This document shows, piece by piece, positions 1-7,194 of a stretch of DNA of 12,463 nt (position 1 is its first letter; each line of letters opens with the position of its first letter). The stretch is from DATARH01 sp036278835 (GTDB lineage: Bacteria > Pseudomonadota > Alphaproteobacteria > ATCC43930 > CGMCC-115725). Under the pieces are notes generated by a model that ran no database searches, had not been told where the DNA came from, and saw only the letters and a program-made list of their open reading frames with translations. The position numbers were made by a program, and so were the translations under genes. Where the stretch lies: positions 1 to 12,463 of the forward strand of contig DASUKH010000156.1 in NCBI GenBank assembly GCA_036278835.1, read 5' to 3'.

Positions 1-812
1 ATGCCGCACCCGATACGATCGAGGCCGATCTTGTCTATTTCGCCGGCAGCGGCGACAGACTGGTGACCCATGTCGCGCGGCCCGGCGGGCTTGACGAGCG
101 GGTTGGCGGCGGCAACGAGACCCATCGGGTGCGGGTTCGCAGCGGCCGCCCGCTGGCCGAAAGATTTGAGTTCGAGCGCGAGGGGTTCCGGTTTGTGCGC
201 TCCCCGACCGCGGTGCGCGATTTCGACGATGAAGCCGAAATTCGCCGGGTCTATTACCCGGAATGCGAGGCGCTGATCAAAGAGGTCAGCGGCGCCAAGC
301 GGGTCGTCGTGTTCGACCACACCTTGCGCACCGCCAGCGGCGAAGAGCGCGAGGCGCGCCAAATCCGCGACATCGTCAGCCGGGTTCATAACGACTATAC
401 CGAATGGTCGGGACCGCAGCGGGTGCGTGACATCATGGGCGCCGAGGCGGAGAAGCTGCTCGCCGGCCGCTTCGCGGTGATCCAGGTGTGGCGGCCGATC
501 AACCACCCGGTGGAGAGCCATCCGCTGGCGATCTGCGACGCCCAGACCGTGCGGCCCGAGACCTTGGTCGTCAACGAGCGTCATTATCAGGACCGGGTGG
601 GCCAGACCTACGCGATCACCTTCGACCCGGGGCAGCGCTGGTACTGGTTCCCGCGCATGCGGCCGGACGAGGCGCTGGTGTTCAAAGTGTACGAGTCGCT
701 GCGCGACGGACGGGCGCGGTGGACCGCCCACACCGCCTTCGCCGATCCCTCGGCGCCGCCGCATGCAAGGCCGCGCGAGAGCATCGAGATCCGCACTCTG
801 GCGTTCTTTTGA
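1..812 (+). CDS. CmcJ/NvfI-family oxidoreductase, 5'-truncated by the window edge
   Basis: The reading frame is open from base 3 with no stop, and the residues before the GTG at 63 (EADLVYFAGSGDRLV) fit the usual N-terminal strand of this family. I therefore treat the gene as entering from the left rather than starting at 63. About 270 residues are visible. Family hallmarks in order are SPTAVRDF, VVVFDHTLR, VHNDYTEWSGPQRV, FAVIQVWRPINHPV, LAICDAQTV, WYWFPRMRPDEALVFK and the C-terminal HTAFADP...RESIEIRTLAFF. These mark the CmcJ/AsaB/GA4-desaturase-like group, which includes fungal and bacterial hydroxylase/desaturase-type enzymes. The VHND stretch supplies an H-x-D pair like the metal-binding pair of 2-oxoglutarate/Fe(II) oxygenases. 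The substrate cannot be read from sequence. No signal peptide is visible. A NUDIX gene follows after 79 bp in the same direction. The family call is secure; the reaction is unknown. Confidence 0.8.
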   Translation, partial: AAPDTIEADLVYFAGSGDRLVTHVARPGGLDERVGGGNETHRVRVRSGRPLAERFEFEREGFRFVRSPTAVRDFDDEAEIRRVYYPECEALIKEVSGAKRVVVFDHTLRTASGEEREARQIRDIVSRVHNDYTEWSGPQRVRDIMGAEAEKLLAGRFAVIQVWRPINHPVESHPLAICDAQTVRPETLVVNERHYQDRVGQTYAITFDPGQRWYWFPRMRPDEALVFKVYESLRDGRARWTAHTAFADPSAPPHARPRESIEIRTLAFF

Positions 813-851
813 GCGCCGCAGAAAGCCGGAATGCGGCCGTCCCGGCTGCAG

Positions 852-868
852 GCGGGCGGGACACCCGC
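852..868. other. GC-rich intergenic hairpin between CmcJ-like and NUDIX genes
   Basis: GCGGG (852-856) and CCCGC (864-868) form a perfect 5-bp stem around a 7-nt loop in the 79-bp gap between two co-directional genes. No T-run follows, so it is a poor intrinsic terminator. It looks like the short GC-rich palindromes dispersed between genes in many high-GC genomes. Its role is unknown. Confidence 0.3.
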
Positions 869-891
869 GCTCCGCAGATAGCATCGACCAG

Positions 892-1581
892 ATGAACGAT
901 GTCGCCGAGCCGGTCCGCGCCACGCCGACGATCGTGCGGCCGCGCGACGCCGCCTCGCTGATCGTTTTGCGCGGCGAGGGGCGCGACCTTGAATTGCTGG
1001 CTGGCCGGCGGCCGGGGCATTTCCGTTTCATGCCGGGCGTCTATGTCTTTCCCGGCGGTGCGGTTGATCCGGAAGACCGTCGCCAGTGGCGGGTCGAGAG
1101 CGGGGGCGGGCAGCTGACCCCCATCCTGCTGCGCTGCGCCCGCGCCGCGCTGCGCGAGACCTGGGAGGAGGTCGGCGTGCTGGTCGGGAGCCGCGCCGGT
1201 CCCGCACTTTCATCGCCGGCTGGGCCCAGCCGGATCGAGGCGGCCTATGCCGAGGCCGGCGCCGCCGCCGCATTCGACCGGCTGACCTATGTCGGGCGCG
1301 CCATCACCCCGACGAGGGTGTTCCGCCGCTTCAACACCCGGTTCTTTCTTGCCGACGGCGACGACGTGCTCGGCGAGCCGGTCTCGACCGACGAACTCGA
1401 GGATGTCGCCTGGCACCCGATCGGCCGCCGCGGCCTCGAACCGTTCCGCGATGTGACCCAGTTCATGCTGGCGCGCGCGATTGCCTTGCGCGCCGGCACC
1501 GCCTCACCCGACGCGCCGCTCTTTTGCAGCGTCGGCAACCGGCGCCGGGTGCTGGTTTGCCGCGAGGCGGCGCGCCGGTGA
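892..1581 (+). CDS. NUDIX hydrolase
   Basis: This is a 229-residue NUDIX-fold pyrophosphohydrolase. It begins at the ATG at 892 (MNDVAEPVRATPTIVRPRDAAS). The open frame continues upstream to 763, but that would overlap the previous gene and give a basic, low-complexity extension unlike the family. The N-terminal part carries FMPGVYVFPGGAVDP (about residues 45-59). The NUDIX helix is AALRETWEEVGVLVG, with R88-E89 and E92-E93 as expected metal ligands. The distance between the FPGG glycine and the RE..EE core is longer than in the classical box, with an insert of about 20 residues. This pattern is typical of NUDT19/RP2-like NUDIX proteins, some of which act on CoA derivatives. That substrate is only a family hint. 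The Shine-Dalgarno sequence is weak. The gene faces the convergent CoA-binding protein gene across a REP-like repeat. Confidence 0.85.
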   Translation: MNDVAEPVRATPTIVRPRDAASLIVLRGEGRDLELLAGRRPGHFRFMPGVYVFPGGAVDPEDRRQWRVESGGGQLTPILLRCARAALRETWEEVGVLVGSRAGPALSSPAGPSRIEAAYAEAGAAAAFDRLTYVGRAITPTRVFRRFNTRFFLADGDDVLGEPVSTDELEDVAWHPIGRRGLEPFRDVTQFMLARAIALRAGTASPDAPLFCSVGNRRRVLVCREAARR

Positions 1582-1623
1582 TATCCAGCGTCCTGTCAGT
1601 CTGAATAGCAAGCACCCGCTTTC

Positions 1624-1691
1624 CCGGCGACAGCCGGGACCCACGCCGGCCACATCCCGGTTGTTGAAAAATGGGTCCCGGCTTTCGCCGG
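1624..1691. repeat. REP/BIME-like nested inverted repeat
   Basis: Two 20-bp arms, CCGGCGACAGCCGGGACCCA (1624-1643) and TGGGTCCCGGCTTTCGCCGG (1672-1691), are reverse complements at 19 of 20 positions, with a 28-bp spacer. Each arm also folds on itself: CCCGGC-gaca-GCCGGG (1623-1638) and CCGGC-tttc-GCCGG (1678-1691). A dyad made of dyads in a gap between convergent genes is the organisation of REP/BIME elements. Here it could also act as a bidirectional stop for the NUDIX and CoA-binding genes. No second full copy is present in the window, so membership of a genomic family is inferred. Confidence 0.65.
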
Positions 1692-1710
1692 CACTGCGAC
1701 TCAAGCTGGT

Positions 1711-2142
1711 TCAGCGGCGCTCCAAGCCGAGGCGCGGGATTTCGATTGCCGGGCAGCGGTTCATCACGACCTTGATGCCGTGCGCCCCGGCGCGCCGGGC
1801 GGCATCATGGTCGACGACCCCGAGCTGCATCCATATCGCCTTTGCGCCGACCCGGATCGCGTCGTCGACGGCGGTGCCGGCGGCCTCGCTGCGGCGGAAA
1901 ATGTCGACCATATCGACCGGCCCGGCGATCTCGGCGAGGCTCGCATAACAGCGCTCGCCGAGGATCGTGCTGCCGGCCGCGAACGGGTTGACCGGGATCG
2001 CGCGATACCCCTGGCGCTGCAAATAGCGCATGACCCCGTGGCTTGGCCGGTGCGGCCGCGGGCTGGCGCCGACCACCGCGATCCTCCGGCAGCCCGTCAG
2101 GATCTGGCGCAGATAGTCGTCGGGATAATGCTCATGGTCCAT
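1711..2142 (-). CDS. CoA-binding domain protein (YccU-like)
   Basis: This is a 143-residue single-domain protein with a CoA-binding Rossmann fold. The nucleotide-binding loop is at residues 21-29 (IAVVGASPR). It is followed by the typical GYRAIPVNPFAAGSTILGE, PVDMVDIFRRSEAAG, AKAIWMQLGVVDHDAA and a closing VVMNRCPAIEIPRL. The cysteine in MNRCPAIE is characteristic of the YccU/YneT group. Proteins of this kind resemble the CoA-binding part of succinyl-CoA synthetase but lack catalytic domains, and their cellular role is largely unsettled. I chose the ATG at 2142 because it starts just before the conserved domain and overlaps the upstream oxidoreductase gene by 11 bp, a normal coupled-translation arrangement. 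The open frame reaching 2523 is out-of-frame shadow of that neighbour. It probably shares a transcript with the flavin-dependent enzyme. Confidence 0.85.
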   Translation of the reverse strand: MDHEHYPDDYLRQILTGCRRIAVVGASPRPHRPSHGVMRYLQRQGYRAIPVNPFAAGSTILGERCYASLAEIAGPVDMVDIFRRSEAAGTAVDDAIRVGAKAIWMQLGVVDHDAARRAGAHGIKVVMNRCPAIEIPRLGLERR

Positions 2143-3202
2143 CGGGAACCCGGTCGAAGCGGGGCATGACGGCGCGGGCGAAGAGGCGCATCGAGGCGAG
2201 CGCCGGCTCGTACGGCATCGTGTTGAAATTAACCTGCAGCGAAGCCTGCTCGAAGCCGCCCAATTCCTCTTGCAGCCGCGCGATTGTCGCGCCGATCTCG
2301 TCGGGCGAGCCGATCCAGGCGGCGCCCGAGGCGATCTGCTCGGTGGCGTTCGATGCGCGCAACGCGGCGATGACCTTGTCATAGCCGGGATAATCGGTCG
2401 AGGTTGTGCCGTCGAGCCAGTCGGAGGCCGCCTCGACCAGCGAATGCAGATAGGCGTCAAGCAGCGGCGATGCGAAATGCCGGGCCGCGTCGCCGTCGGG
2501 TTCGCAATAGAGGTGAAAGGCAAGCATGACCTTGCCGTTGCCGGGATGCCCGGCCGCCCGCCACGCCTCGCGATAGGCGGCCAGGAGCGGGCGCATGCGG
2601 GCGGCGACCAGCGGGATGGCCATCACCGAATACCCCATGCGTCCGGCGAATTCGAACGATTCCGGCGTGTTGAGCGCCGCCACGTAGAATGGCGGCCGCG
2701 GTCTCTGGGTCGGCCGGGGCAGCGAGGTGGTGTTTTCGATGCGGTGAAAGCGGCCGTGATGGGTGACGTTTTCGCGGCGCAGCAGCAGATCGACCTGCTC
2801 CACCCCCTCGCGAAACCGCGCCACCGACTCGTCGGGCGAGCGGCCGAACCGGCGAAACTCGTGCGGTAGAAAGGCGCGTGCAAAGCCGACCTCTAGCCGG
2901 CCGCGGCTCAGCGCGTCGAGCATCGCGATTTCGCCGGCGAGCTTCAGCGGGTGATTGAAGGCTGGCAACACCGCGCCGGTGACCAGCCGTGCCCGCCTGG
3001 TGCGCTGCGCCGTGGCGGCGAGAAAGACGATCGGGTTCGGGCTGTACCCGCCATAGTGATGAAAATAATGCTCGACGATGCGGATATGCGAGAAGCCGAG
3101 CCGGTCCGCTTCCTCCGCCAGATCGAGCGCCTCCGCGAAATAGGCCTCCGCCGATTTCTCCTCGGGGCGCACGTCGGGGAAGAACTGAACGCCAAACTGC
3201 AT
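2132..3202 (-). CDS. LLM class flavin-dependent oxidoreductase
   Basis: This 356-residue protein belongs to the bacterial luciferase-like monooxygenase superfamily, TIM-barrel enzymes that use reduced FMN or F420. It starts MQFGVQFFPDVRP, then shows ADRLGFSHIRIVEHYFHHYGG, where luciferase-like proteins have their conserved WxxEHH-type segment. TGAVLPAFNHPLKLAGEIAM and LDALSRGRLEVGFARAF match the glycine-rich flavin-side strands of the family, and PPFYVAALNTPESFEFAGRM lies mid-barrel. The length is usual for alkanal-monooxygenase-like members. Cofactor and substrate cannot be assigned. Its stop codon lies inside the start of the CoA-binding gene (11-bp overlap), so the two are probably co-translated. 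It is transcribed divergently from the glycosyltransferase operon across a 220-bp region that should hold its promoter. Confidence 0.87.
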   Translation of the reverse strand: MQFGVQFFPDVRPEEKSAEAYFAEALDLAEEADRLGFSHIRIVEHYFHHYGGYSPNPIVFLAATAQRTRRARLVTGAVLPAFNHPLKLAGEIAMLDALSRGRLEVGFARAFLPHEFRRFGRSPDESVARFREGVEQVDLLLRRENVTHHGRFHRIENTTSLPRPTQRPRPPFYVAALNTPESFEFAGRMGYSVMAIPLVAARMRPLLAAYREAWRAAGHPGNGKVMLAFHLYCEPDGDAARHFASPLLDAYLHSLVEAASDWLDGTTSTDYPGYDKVIAALRASNATEQIASGAAWIGSPDEIGATIARLQEELGGFEQASLQVNFNTMPYEPALASMRLFARAVMPRFDRVPDGP

Positions 3203-3308
3203 CGCCGCAGGATAGAGGCGGCCCCCGCCCGGTCAAGCGCCAGGGCGCCGGCCCGGCCGCTGTTGTCACACCCGGAACCGCCCGGCAAAAACCACGTTCA
3301 GCGGCCCG

Positions 3309-3394
3309 GCGGGTTGAGCATGCACCCGCTTTCCCGCTGCATCAGGGTCAACGGGTAACCCCTGCGGGTCATCTGCGTTCCACTCCTGCGCAGG
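3309..3394. promoter_or_regulatory. Candidate control region between divergent LLM and glycosyltransferase genes
   Basis: The 220-bp gap (3203-3422) between divergently transcribed genes contains several ordered short motifs. There is a perfect inverted repeat GCGGGT-N9-ACCCGC (3309-3314 / 3324-3329). Two GGGTCA copies start 21 bp apart (3345 and 3366), with a further GGGTAACC at 3353-3360 between them. A self-complementary CCTGCGCAGG follows at 3385-3394. Two helical turns between equal half-motifs is typical spacing for cooperative regulator binding. I cannot name a regulator, and short GC-rich palindromes do arise by chance in such a genome. No clear -35/-10 pair stands out. Confidence 0.3.
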
Positions 3395-3422
3395 TTCGGC
3401 GCGGCTTTGTAGGGTTTACGTT

Positions 3423-4505
3423 ATGCGTATCGCTCAGGTTGCTCCGCTGATGGAAAGCTGTCCGCCCCGGTTGTATGGCGGGACCGAGCGCGTCGTCTCG
3501 TTTCTGACCGAGGAGCTGGTCCGGCTCGGCCACGACGTGACCTTGTTCGCGAGCGGCGACTCACGGACGCTGGCCGCACTCGAGGCCGGCTGCCACACCG
3601 CCTTGCGCCTCGACGAGCGTTGCAAGGACCCGCTCGTCCATCACCTGGCGATGCTCCATCGGGTGCGCCAGCGCGCGCATCAATTCGATATTCTGCATTT
3701 CCACACCGACTATCTGCATTTCCCACTGTTTGCCGACCGTCCCGACAATACGTTGACGACACTGCACGGGCGGCTGGACCTGCCGGACCTGCCGATCATG
3801 ATGCGCGAGTTCGCCATGATGCCGCTCATCTCGATATCGGATGCGCAGCGGCGGCCGATACCATGGGCAAACTGGTGCGGCACGGTGCTGCACGGCCTGC
3901 CGGATTACCTGCGGCCGGGCGATGGCGGCGGACGCTACCTTGCGTTCCTCGGCCGCATCAGCCCCGAAAAGGGGCCCGACCGGGCGATCGCAATCGCCTG
4001 CCGCGCCGGATTGCCGCTCAGGATCGCCGCCAAGGTCGACCGGGTCGATCGCGACTACTTCGAAGCAACGATCCGGCCGCTGCTCGACAACCCGCTCGTC
4101 GAGTTTATCGGCGAGATCGGCGATCACGAAAAAGCCCGGTTTCTCGGCGAGGCTGCGGCCTTGTTGTTTCCGATCGACTGGCCGGAGCCGTTTGGGCTCG
4201 TGATGATCGAGGCGATGGCGACCGGCACCCCGGTCATCGCGCTCCGCTACGGTTCCGTACCGGAGATCGTCGAGGACGGATTGACCGGCTTTATCGTTGA
4301 TGATGTCGAGAGCGCCGCCGAGGCGGTGCCGCGAGCGCTGGGCCTGGACCGCAGCGCGATCCGCCGGCGTTCTCGGGAGCGCTTCAGCGCCGAGCGGATG
4401 GCGCTGGATTACCTCTCGCTATACGAGAGGGTCCTGTCGGGGACGGGCCGGCGCGATTTCCCGAGAGCGCCGCGGCGGGTCGCCACGCGGGAGGCGGCCG
4501 AGTAG
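3423..4505 (+). CDS. Glycosyltransferase family 4 (GT-B fold)
   Basis: This is a 360-residue retaining glycosyltransferase. The N-terminal Rossmann half begins MRIAQVAPL, with the glycine-rich RLYGGTERVVSFLTEEL acceptor-side loop and DILHFHTDYLHFPLF. The C-terminal half carries YLAFLGRISPEKGPDRAI, the usual sugar-nucleotide-side segment, and the E-x7-E motif EPFGLVMIEAMATGTPVIA (E255 and E263). SVPEIVEDGLTGF follows. The length is normal for single-domain GT4 enzymes. No membrane segment is visible, so it should be cytosolic or peripheral. Donor and acceptor are not readable. It is the first gene of a two-gene unit: its stop is 19 bp before the debranching-enzyme start, so a role in building or remodelling an alpha-glucan or related glycoside is a reasonable inference. 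The ribosome-binding site (TAGGG, 8 nt from the ATG) is modest. Confidence 0.88.
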   Translation: MRIAQVAPLMESCPPRLYGGTERVVSFLTEELVRLGHDVTLFASGDSRTLAALEAGCHTALRLDERCKDPLVHHLAMLHRVRQRAHQFDILHFHTDYLHFPLFADRPDNTLTTLHGRLDLPDLPIMMREFAMMPLISISDAQRRPIPWANWCGTVLHGLPDYLRPGDGGGRYLAFLGRISPEKGPDRAIAIACRAGLPLRIAAKVDRVDRDYFEATIRPLLDNPLVEFIGEIGDHEKARFLGEAAALLFPIDWPEPFGLVMIEAMATGTPVIALRYGSVPEIVEDGLTGFIVDDVESAAEAVPRALGLDRSAIRRRSRERFSAERMALDYLSLYERVLSGTGRRDFPRAPRRVATREAAE

Positions 4506-4524
4506 GGCTATCGAGGAGCACAGA

Positions 4525-6696
4525 ATGGCGGTTGTGCCGCTGCGGCAGGAAGACGAATCGCAGTTCCGCATTGAGACGACCGAGGGCTTCCGCGATCCGC
4601 GGACCCGCATCTTGAAGCACGGCGATACGTTCGCCGTGCTCAATACATTCGGCGATATCAGCGACCGCAGTAGCCCCGACGGGCTCTATCACCGCGATAC
4701 GCGCTTCCTGTCGCTTCTCGAATTGCGGCTCAACGGAAGCCGGCCGCTGGTGCTCAGCTCAAACCCGGTCGAAGAAAATTTTCTGCTGCCGGTGGACCTC
4801 GCCAATCCGGACACGACCGCAGCCGACGGGACGACGCTGAAGCGCGAGCTGATCTACATCAGCCGGCGCCAGTTCGTCTGGCAATCGGCGCTCAACGAAT
4901 TGTTGTTGATCCGCAACTACGACCTGGTGCGGCATACGATCACGCTCGAGATTCGCTTCGCTGCGGATTTCGCCGACCTTTTCGAGGTGCGCGGACAGCA
5001 TCGGCTGCGGCGCGGCCATCACGCGGCGGAGCGTCTGGCGGATGACCGGGTGGCGCTGCGCTACCGCGGCCTCGATCGGGCCGAACGGGTCACGACCCTT
5101 ACGTTTTCCCCGACGCCGAAGGCGCTCGATACGCGCCGCGCCATCTACACCGTCGAGCTCGGTCCCGGCGAATGGCAGCGGCTGACTTGGCATGTCAGCT
5201 GCGACCAGCGGGTGCCCGACGCCTGGAGCGTGCGGCAATTCTACCATGGGCTGCGCGCCCGCCGGCACGCCTTCCACACGGCGAGCGGCCGCGCCGCCAG
5301 CATCGAGGGGTCCAACGCGATCTTCAACGAGCTGGCACGGCGCTCGGTGTCCGACATCTACATCTTGAATACGGTGACTGAGTACGGCCCCTATCCCTAT
5401 GCCGGGATCCCCTGGTACAGCACGCCCTTTGGCCGCGACGGGATCATCACCGCGCTGATGATGCTGTGGCTCGATCCCGAGATCGCGCGGGGCGTGCTCG
5501 GCTTCCTCGCGGCCACGCAGGCCATGGAGAGCGACCCCGCGCGCGATGCCGAACCGGGCAAGATCGTTCACGAGATGCGCCACGGCGAGATGGCGCGGCT
5601 CGGCGAGGTGCCGTTCGGGCGTTATTACGGCAGCGTTGATGCGACGCCGCTATTCGTCATTCTGATGGGCCGGTATTTCGGCCGCACCGGCGACCTCGAA
5701 ACCATACGGCGGTTATGGCCCAATGTAACGGCGGCCCTGCAATGGATCGACGGGGCGGGCGATCCGGATAACGACGGTTTTGTCGAGTACCATCGCCGCA
5801 GCGCCACCGGTCTCGTCAACCAGGGCTGGAAGGATTCTTTCGACGCGATCTTCCACGCGGACGGCCGCCTGGCGCATGGGCCGATCGCGCTGTGCGAGGT
5901 CCAGGGTTACGTCTTCGCCGCCAAGCGCCAGGCCGCGCGGTTGGCGCGCGCGCTCGGCGACGATACAACGGCCGGGCGGCTCAAGGCCGAGGCGGAGGCG
6001 CTGCGGCAGCGCTTCGAGGCGGCGTTCTGGTGCGAGGAATTATCGACCTACGTACCGGCGCTCGACGGCGACAAGCAGCAGTGCCGGGTGGTGGCCTCCA
6101 ATGCCGGACACGCGCTGCTGACCGGCATCGCCTCTCCCGAACGTGCCGCGCGGGTGGCCGATACGCTGATGCGGGTCGGCTGCTTTTCCGGCTGGGGTAT
6201 TCGGACGCTGTCGCGGACTGCGATCCGCTACAATCCGATCTCGTATCATAACGGGTCGGTGTGGCCGCACGACAACGCCTTGATCGCGCTCGGCTTTGCC
6301 CGCTACGGCCTCAGCGAGCCGGCATTGCGGGTGTTTACCGGCCTGTTCGACGCCGCAACGCATTGGGAGCCGCGCCGCCTGCCGGAGCTTTTCTGCGGTT
6401 TCGCCCGCCGCCGCACGGCGCCAATCATGTACCCGGTGGCGTGCTCGCCGCAGGCCTGGGCCAGCGCCGCGGTGTTCGCGCTGATCCAGGCCAGCCTCGG
6501 GCTCGAACTCGACCATGCCGCCGGCGAAATCCGCTTCGATCGTCCGATGCTGCCGCCGTTTCTCGACCACCTGCACGTTCGCGGTTTGCGGCTCGGCGAC
6601 AGCAGCGCGGATGTCAAGCTGCACCGGATTGGCGACGAGGTGTCGGCCACCGTCACCGGCCGCGACGGGCCGGTGCGCATCGTCGTCATCCATTAG
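4525..6696 (+). CDS. Amylo-alpha-1,6-glucosidase / glycogen debranching-type enzyme
   Basis: This is a 723-residue protein. An N-terminal beta domain (about 15-230; ILKHGDTFAVLNTFGDIS, GLYHRDTRFLSLLELRLNG) is typical of bacterial glycogen-debranching N domains. The C-terminal (alpha/alpha)6-barrel spans about 260-700. Barrel signatures are PYAGIPWYSTPFGRDGI (from residue 291), NQGWKDSFDAI (432-442), SYHNGSVWPHDNA (573-585) and LPELFCGF (619-626). By analogy with related barrel glycosidases, D437 or D440 and E621 are plausible catalytic acid/base candidates; this is inference. The family removes alpha-1,6-linked glucose or acts on related glucosides. I chose the ATG at 4525 because GAGGAG lies just upstream and the conserved domain starts there; the open frame from 4297 runs inside the previous gene. 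Pairing with the GT4 gene suggests one transcript and an alpha-glucan substrate. Confidence 0.87.
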   Translation: MAVVPLRQEDESQFRIETTEGFRDPRTRILKHGDTFAVLNTFGDISDRSSPDGLYHRDTRFLSLLELRLNGSRPLVLSSNPVEENFLLPVDLANPDTTAADGTTLKRELIYISRRQFVWQSALNELLLIRNYDLVRHTITLEIRFAADFADLFEVRGQHRLRRGHHAAERLADDRVALRYRGLDRAERVTTLTFSPTPKALDTRRAIYTVELGPGEWQRLTWHVSCDQRVPDAWSVRQFYHGLRARRHAFHTASGRAASIEGSNAIFNELARRSVSDIYILNTVTEYGPYPYAGIPWYSTPFGRDGIITALMMLWLDPEIARGVLGFLAATQAMESDPARDAEPGKIVHEMRHGEMARLGEVPFGRYYGSVDATPLFVILMGRYFGRTGDLETIRRLWPNVTAALQWIDGAGDPDNDGFVEYHRRSATGLVNQGWKDSFDAIFHADGRLAHGPIALCEVQGYVFAAKRQAARLARALGDDTTAGRLKAEAEALRQRFEAAFWCEELSTYVPALDGDKQQCRVVASNAGHALLTGIASPERAARVADTLMRVGCFSGWGIRTLSRTAIRYNPISYHNGSVWPHDNALIALGFARYGLSEPALRVFTGLFDAATHWEPRRLPELFCGFARRRTAPIMYPVACSPQAWASAAVFALIQASLGLELDHAAGEIRFDRPMLPPFLDHLHVRGLRLGDSSADVKLHRIGDEVSATVTGRDGPVRIVVIH

Positions 6697-6700
6697 CGCC

Positions 6701-6720
6701 GCGGGGGGCGCGCTCCCCGC
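6701..6720 (+). terminator. Possible hairpin terminator after the debranching gene
   Basis: GCGGGG (6701-6706) pairs perfectly with CCCCGC (6715-6720) around an 8-nt loop, starting 5 bp after the debranching-enzyme stop. There is no U-run behind it, so it is at best a weak or Rho-assisted stop. The placement is what supports it. Confidence 0.35.
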
Positions 6721-6827
6721 CACGATGAGGCGCCTCGGCGCATTGCAAACGCGGGGAATTCGCGCCACATGCTCGCCCGCGGGCCGCTTCATCGGCAGCG
6801 CGGCAAGAGCAACAAGGAGACAGGCAC

Positions 6828-7190
6828 GTGCCGGAACGCTATGGCGTCCGCGTCCGCGGACTCGTGCTGATGTGCAGCATCGGGATCCGCCGCGCCGAGC
6901 GCGAGCGGCTGCAGCGGGTGCGCGTGTCGGTCGAGCTGACGGCGACCGCCGAAGCCGGCTTTCCCGGCGACGAGCGCCGGCAGGTCATCAATTACGAGCA
7001 TATCGTCGCGGCGATCCGCCGCATCGCCGCCTCCGGGCATATCGATCTTTGCGAAGGGTTCGCCGAGCGCATCTGCGACGCCTGCTTCGCCGATCCGCGG
7101 GTCGGGCATGCCCGCATCGAGGTCGAAAAGCTCGACGTTTTTCCCGATGCCGAAGCAGTCGGCGCGGTCCTCGAACGCAGCCGCGAGTGA
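6828..7190 (+). CDS. folB: Dihydroneopterin aldolase
   Basis: This is a 120-residue FolB-family protein. The enzyme cleaves 7,8-dihydroneopterin to 6-hydroxymethyl-7,8-dihydropterin and glycolaldehyde in folate synthesis, as a cytosolic tunnel-fold oligomer. The pattern fits along its length: SIGIRRAERERLQRVRVSVEL (N-terminal strands), VINYEHI (Y56), HIDLCEGFAERICDACF (E76) and ARIEVEKLDVFPDAEAVG (K101). E24, Y56, E76 and K101 align with the glutamate, tyrosine, glutamate and lysine used by characterised FolB enzymes. It starts with GTG at 6828, decided by AAGGAG 8 nt upstream. folP follows 4 nt after the stop, so the two are surely co-transcribed. The usual third partner, folK, is not here. 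The EKLDVFP form in place of the common KP segment is, as I recall it, seen in alphaproteobacterial FolB proteins. Confidence 0.85.
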   Translation: MPERYGVRVRGLVLMCSIGIRRAERERLQRVRVSVELTATAEAGFPGDERRQVINYEHIVAAIRRIAASGHIDLCEGFAERICDACFADPRVGHARIEVEKLDVFPDAEAVGAVLERSRE

Positions 7191-7194
7191 GGGG

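Noticed and set aside
763..891. Upstream extension of the NUDIX gene
   Set aside because: It overlaps the CmcJ-like gene, gives a basic unstructured extension and would displace the family-typical N-terminus. The ATG at 892 is preferred.
1453..1470. TGTGACCCAGTTCATG, a near CRP dyad
   Set aside because: It lies inside the NUDIX coding sequence and one half-site is imperfect. There is no promoter context.
2270..2869. A 199-residue + frame opposite the LLM oxidoreductase
   Set aside because: It is antisense shadow of a well-supported gene, with no domain motif.
4297..4524. Upstream extension of the debranching enzyme
   Set aside because: It is out-of-frame sequence inside the glycosyltransferase gene. 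GAGGAG before the ATG at 4525 decides the start.
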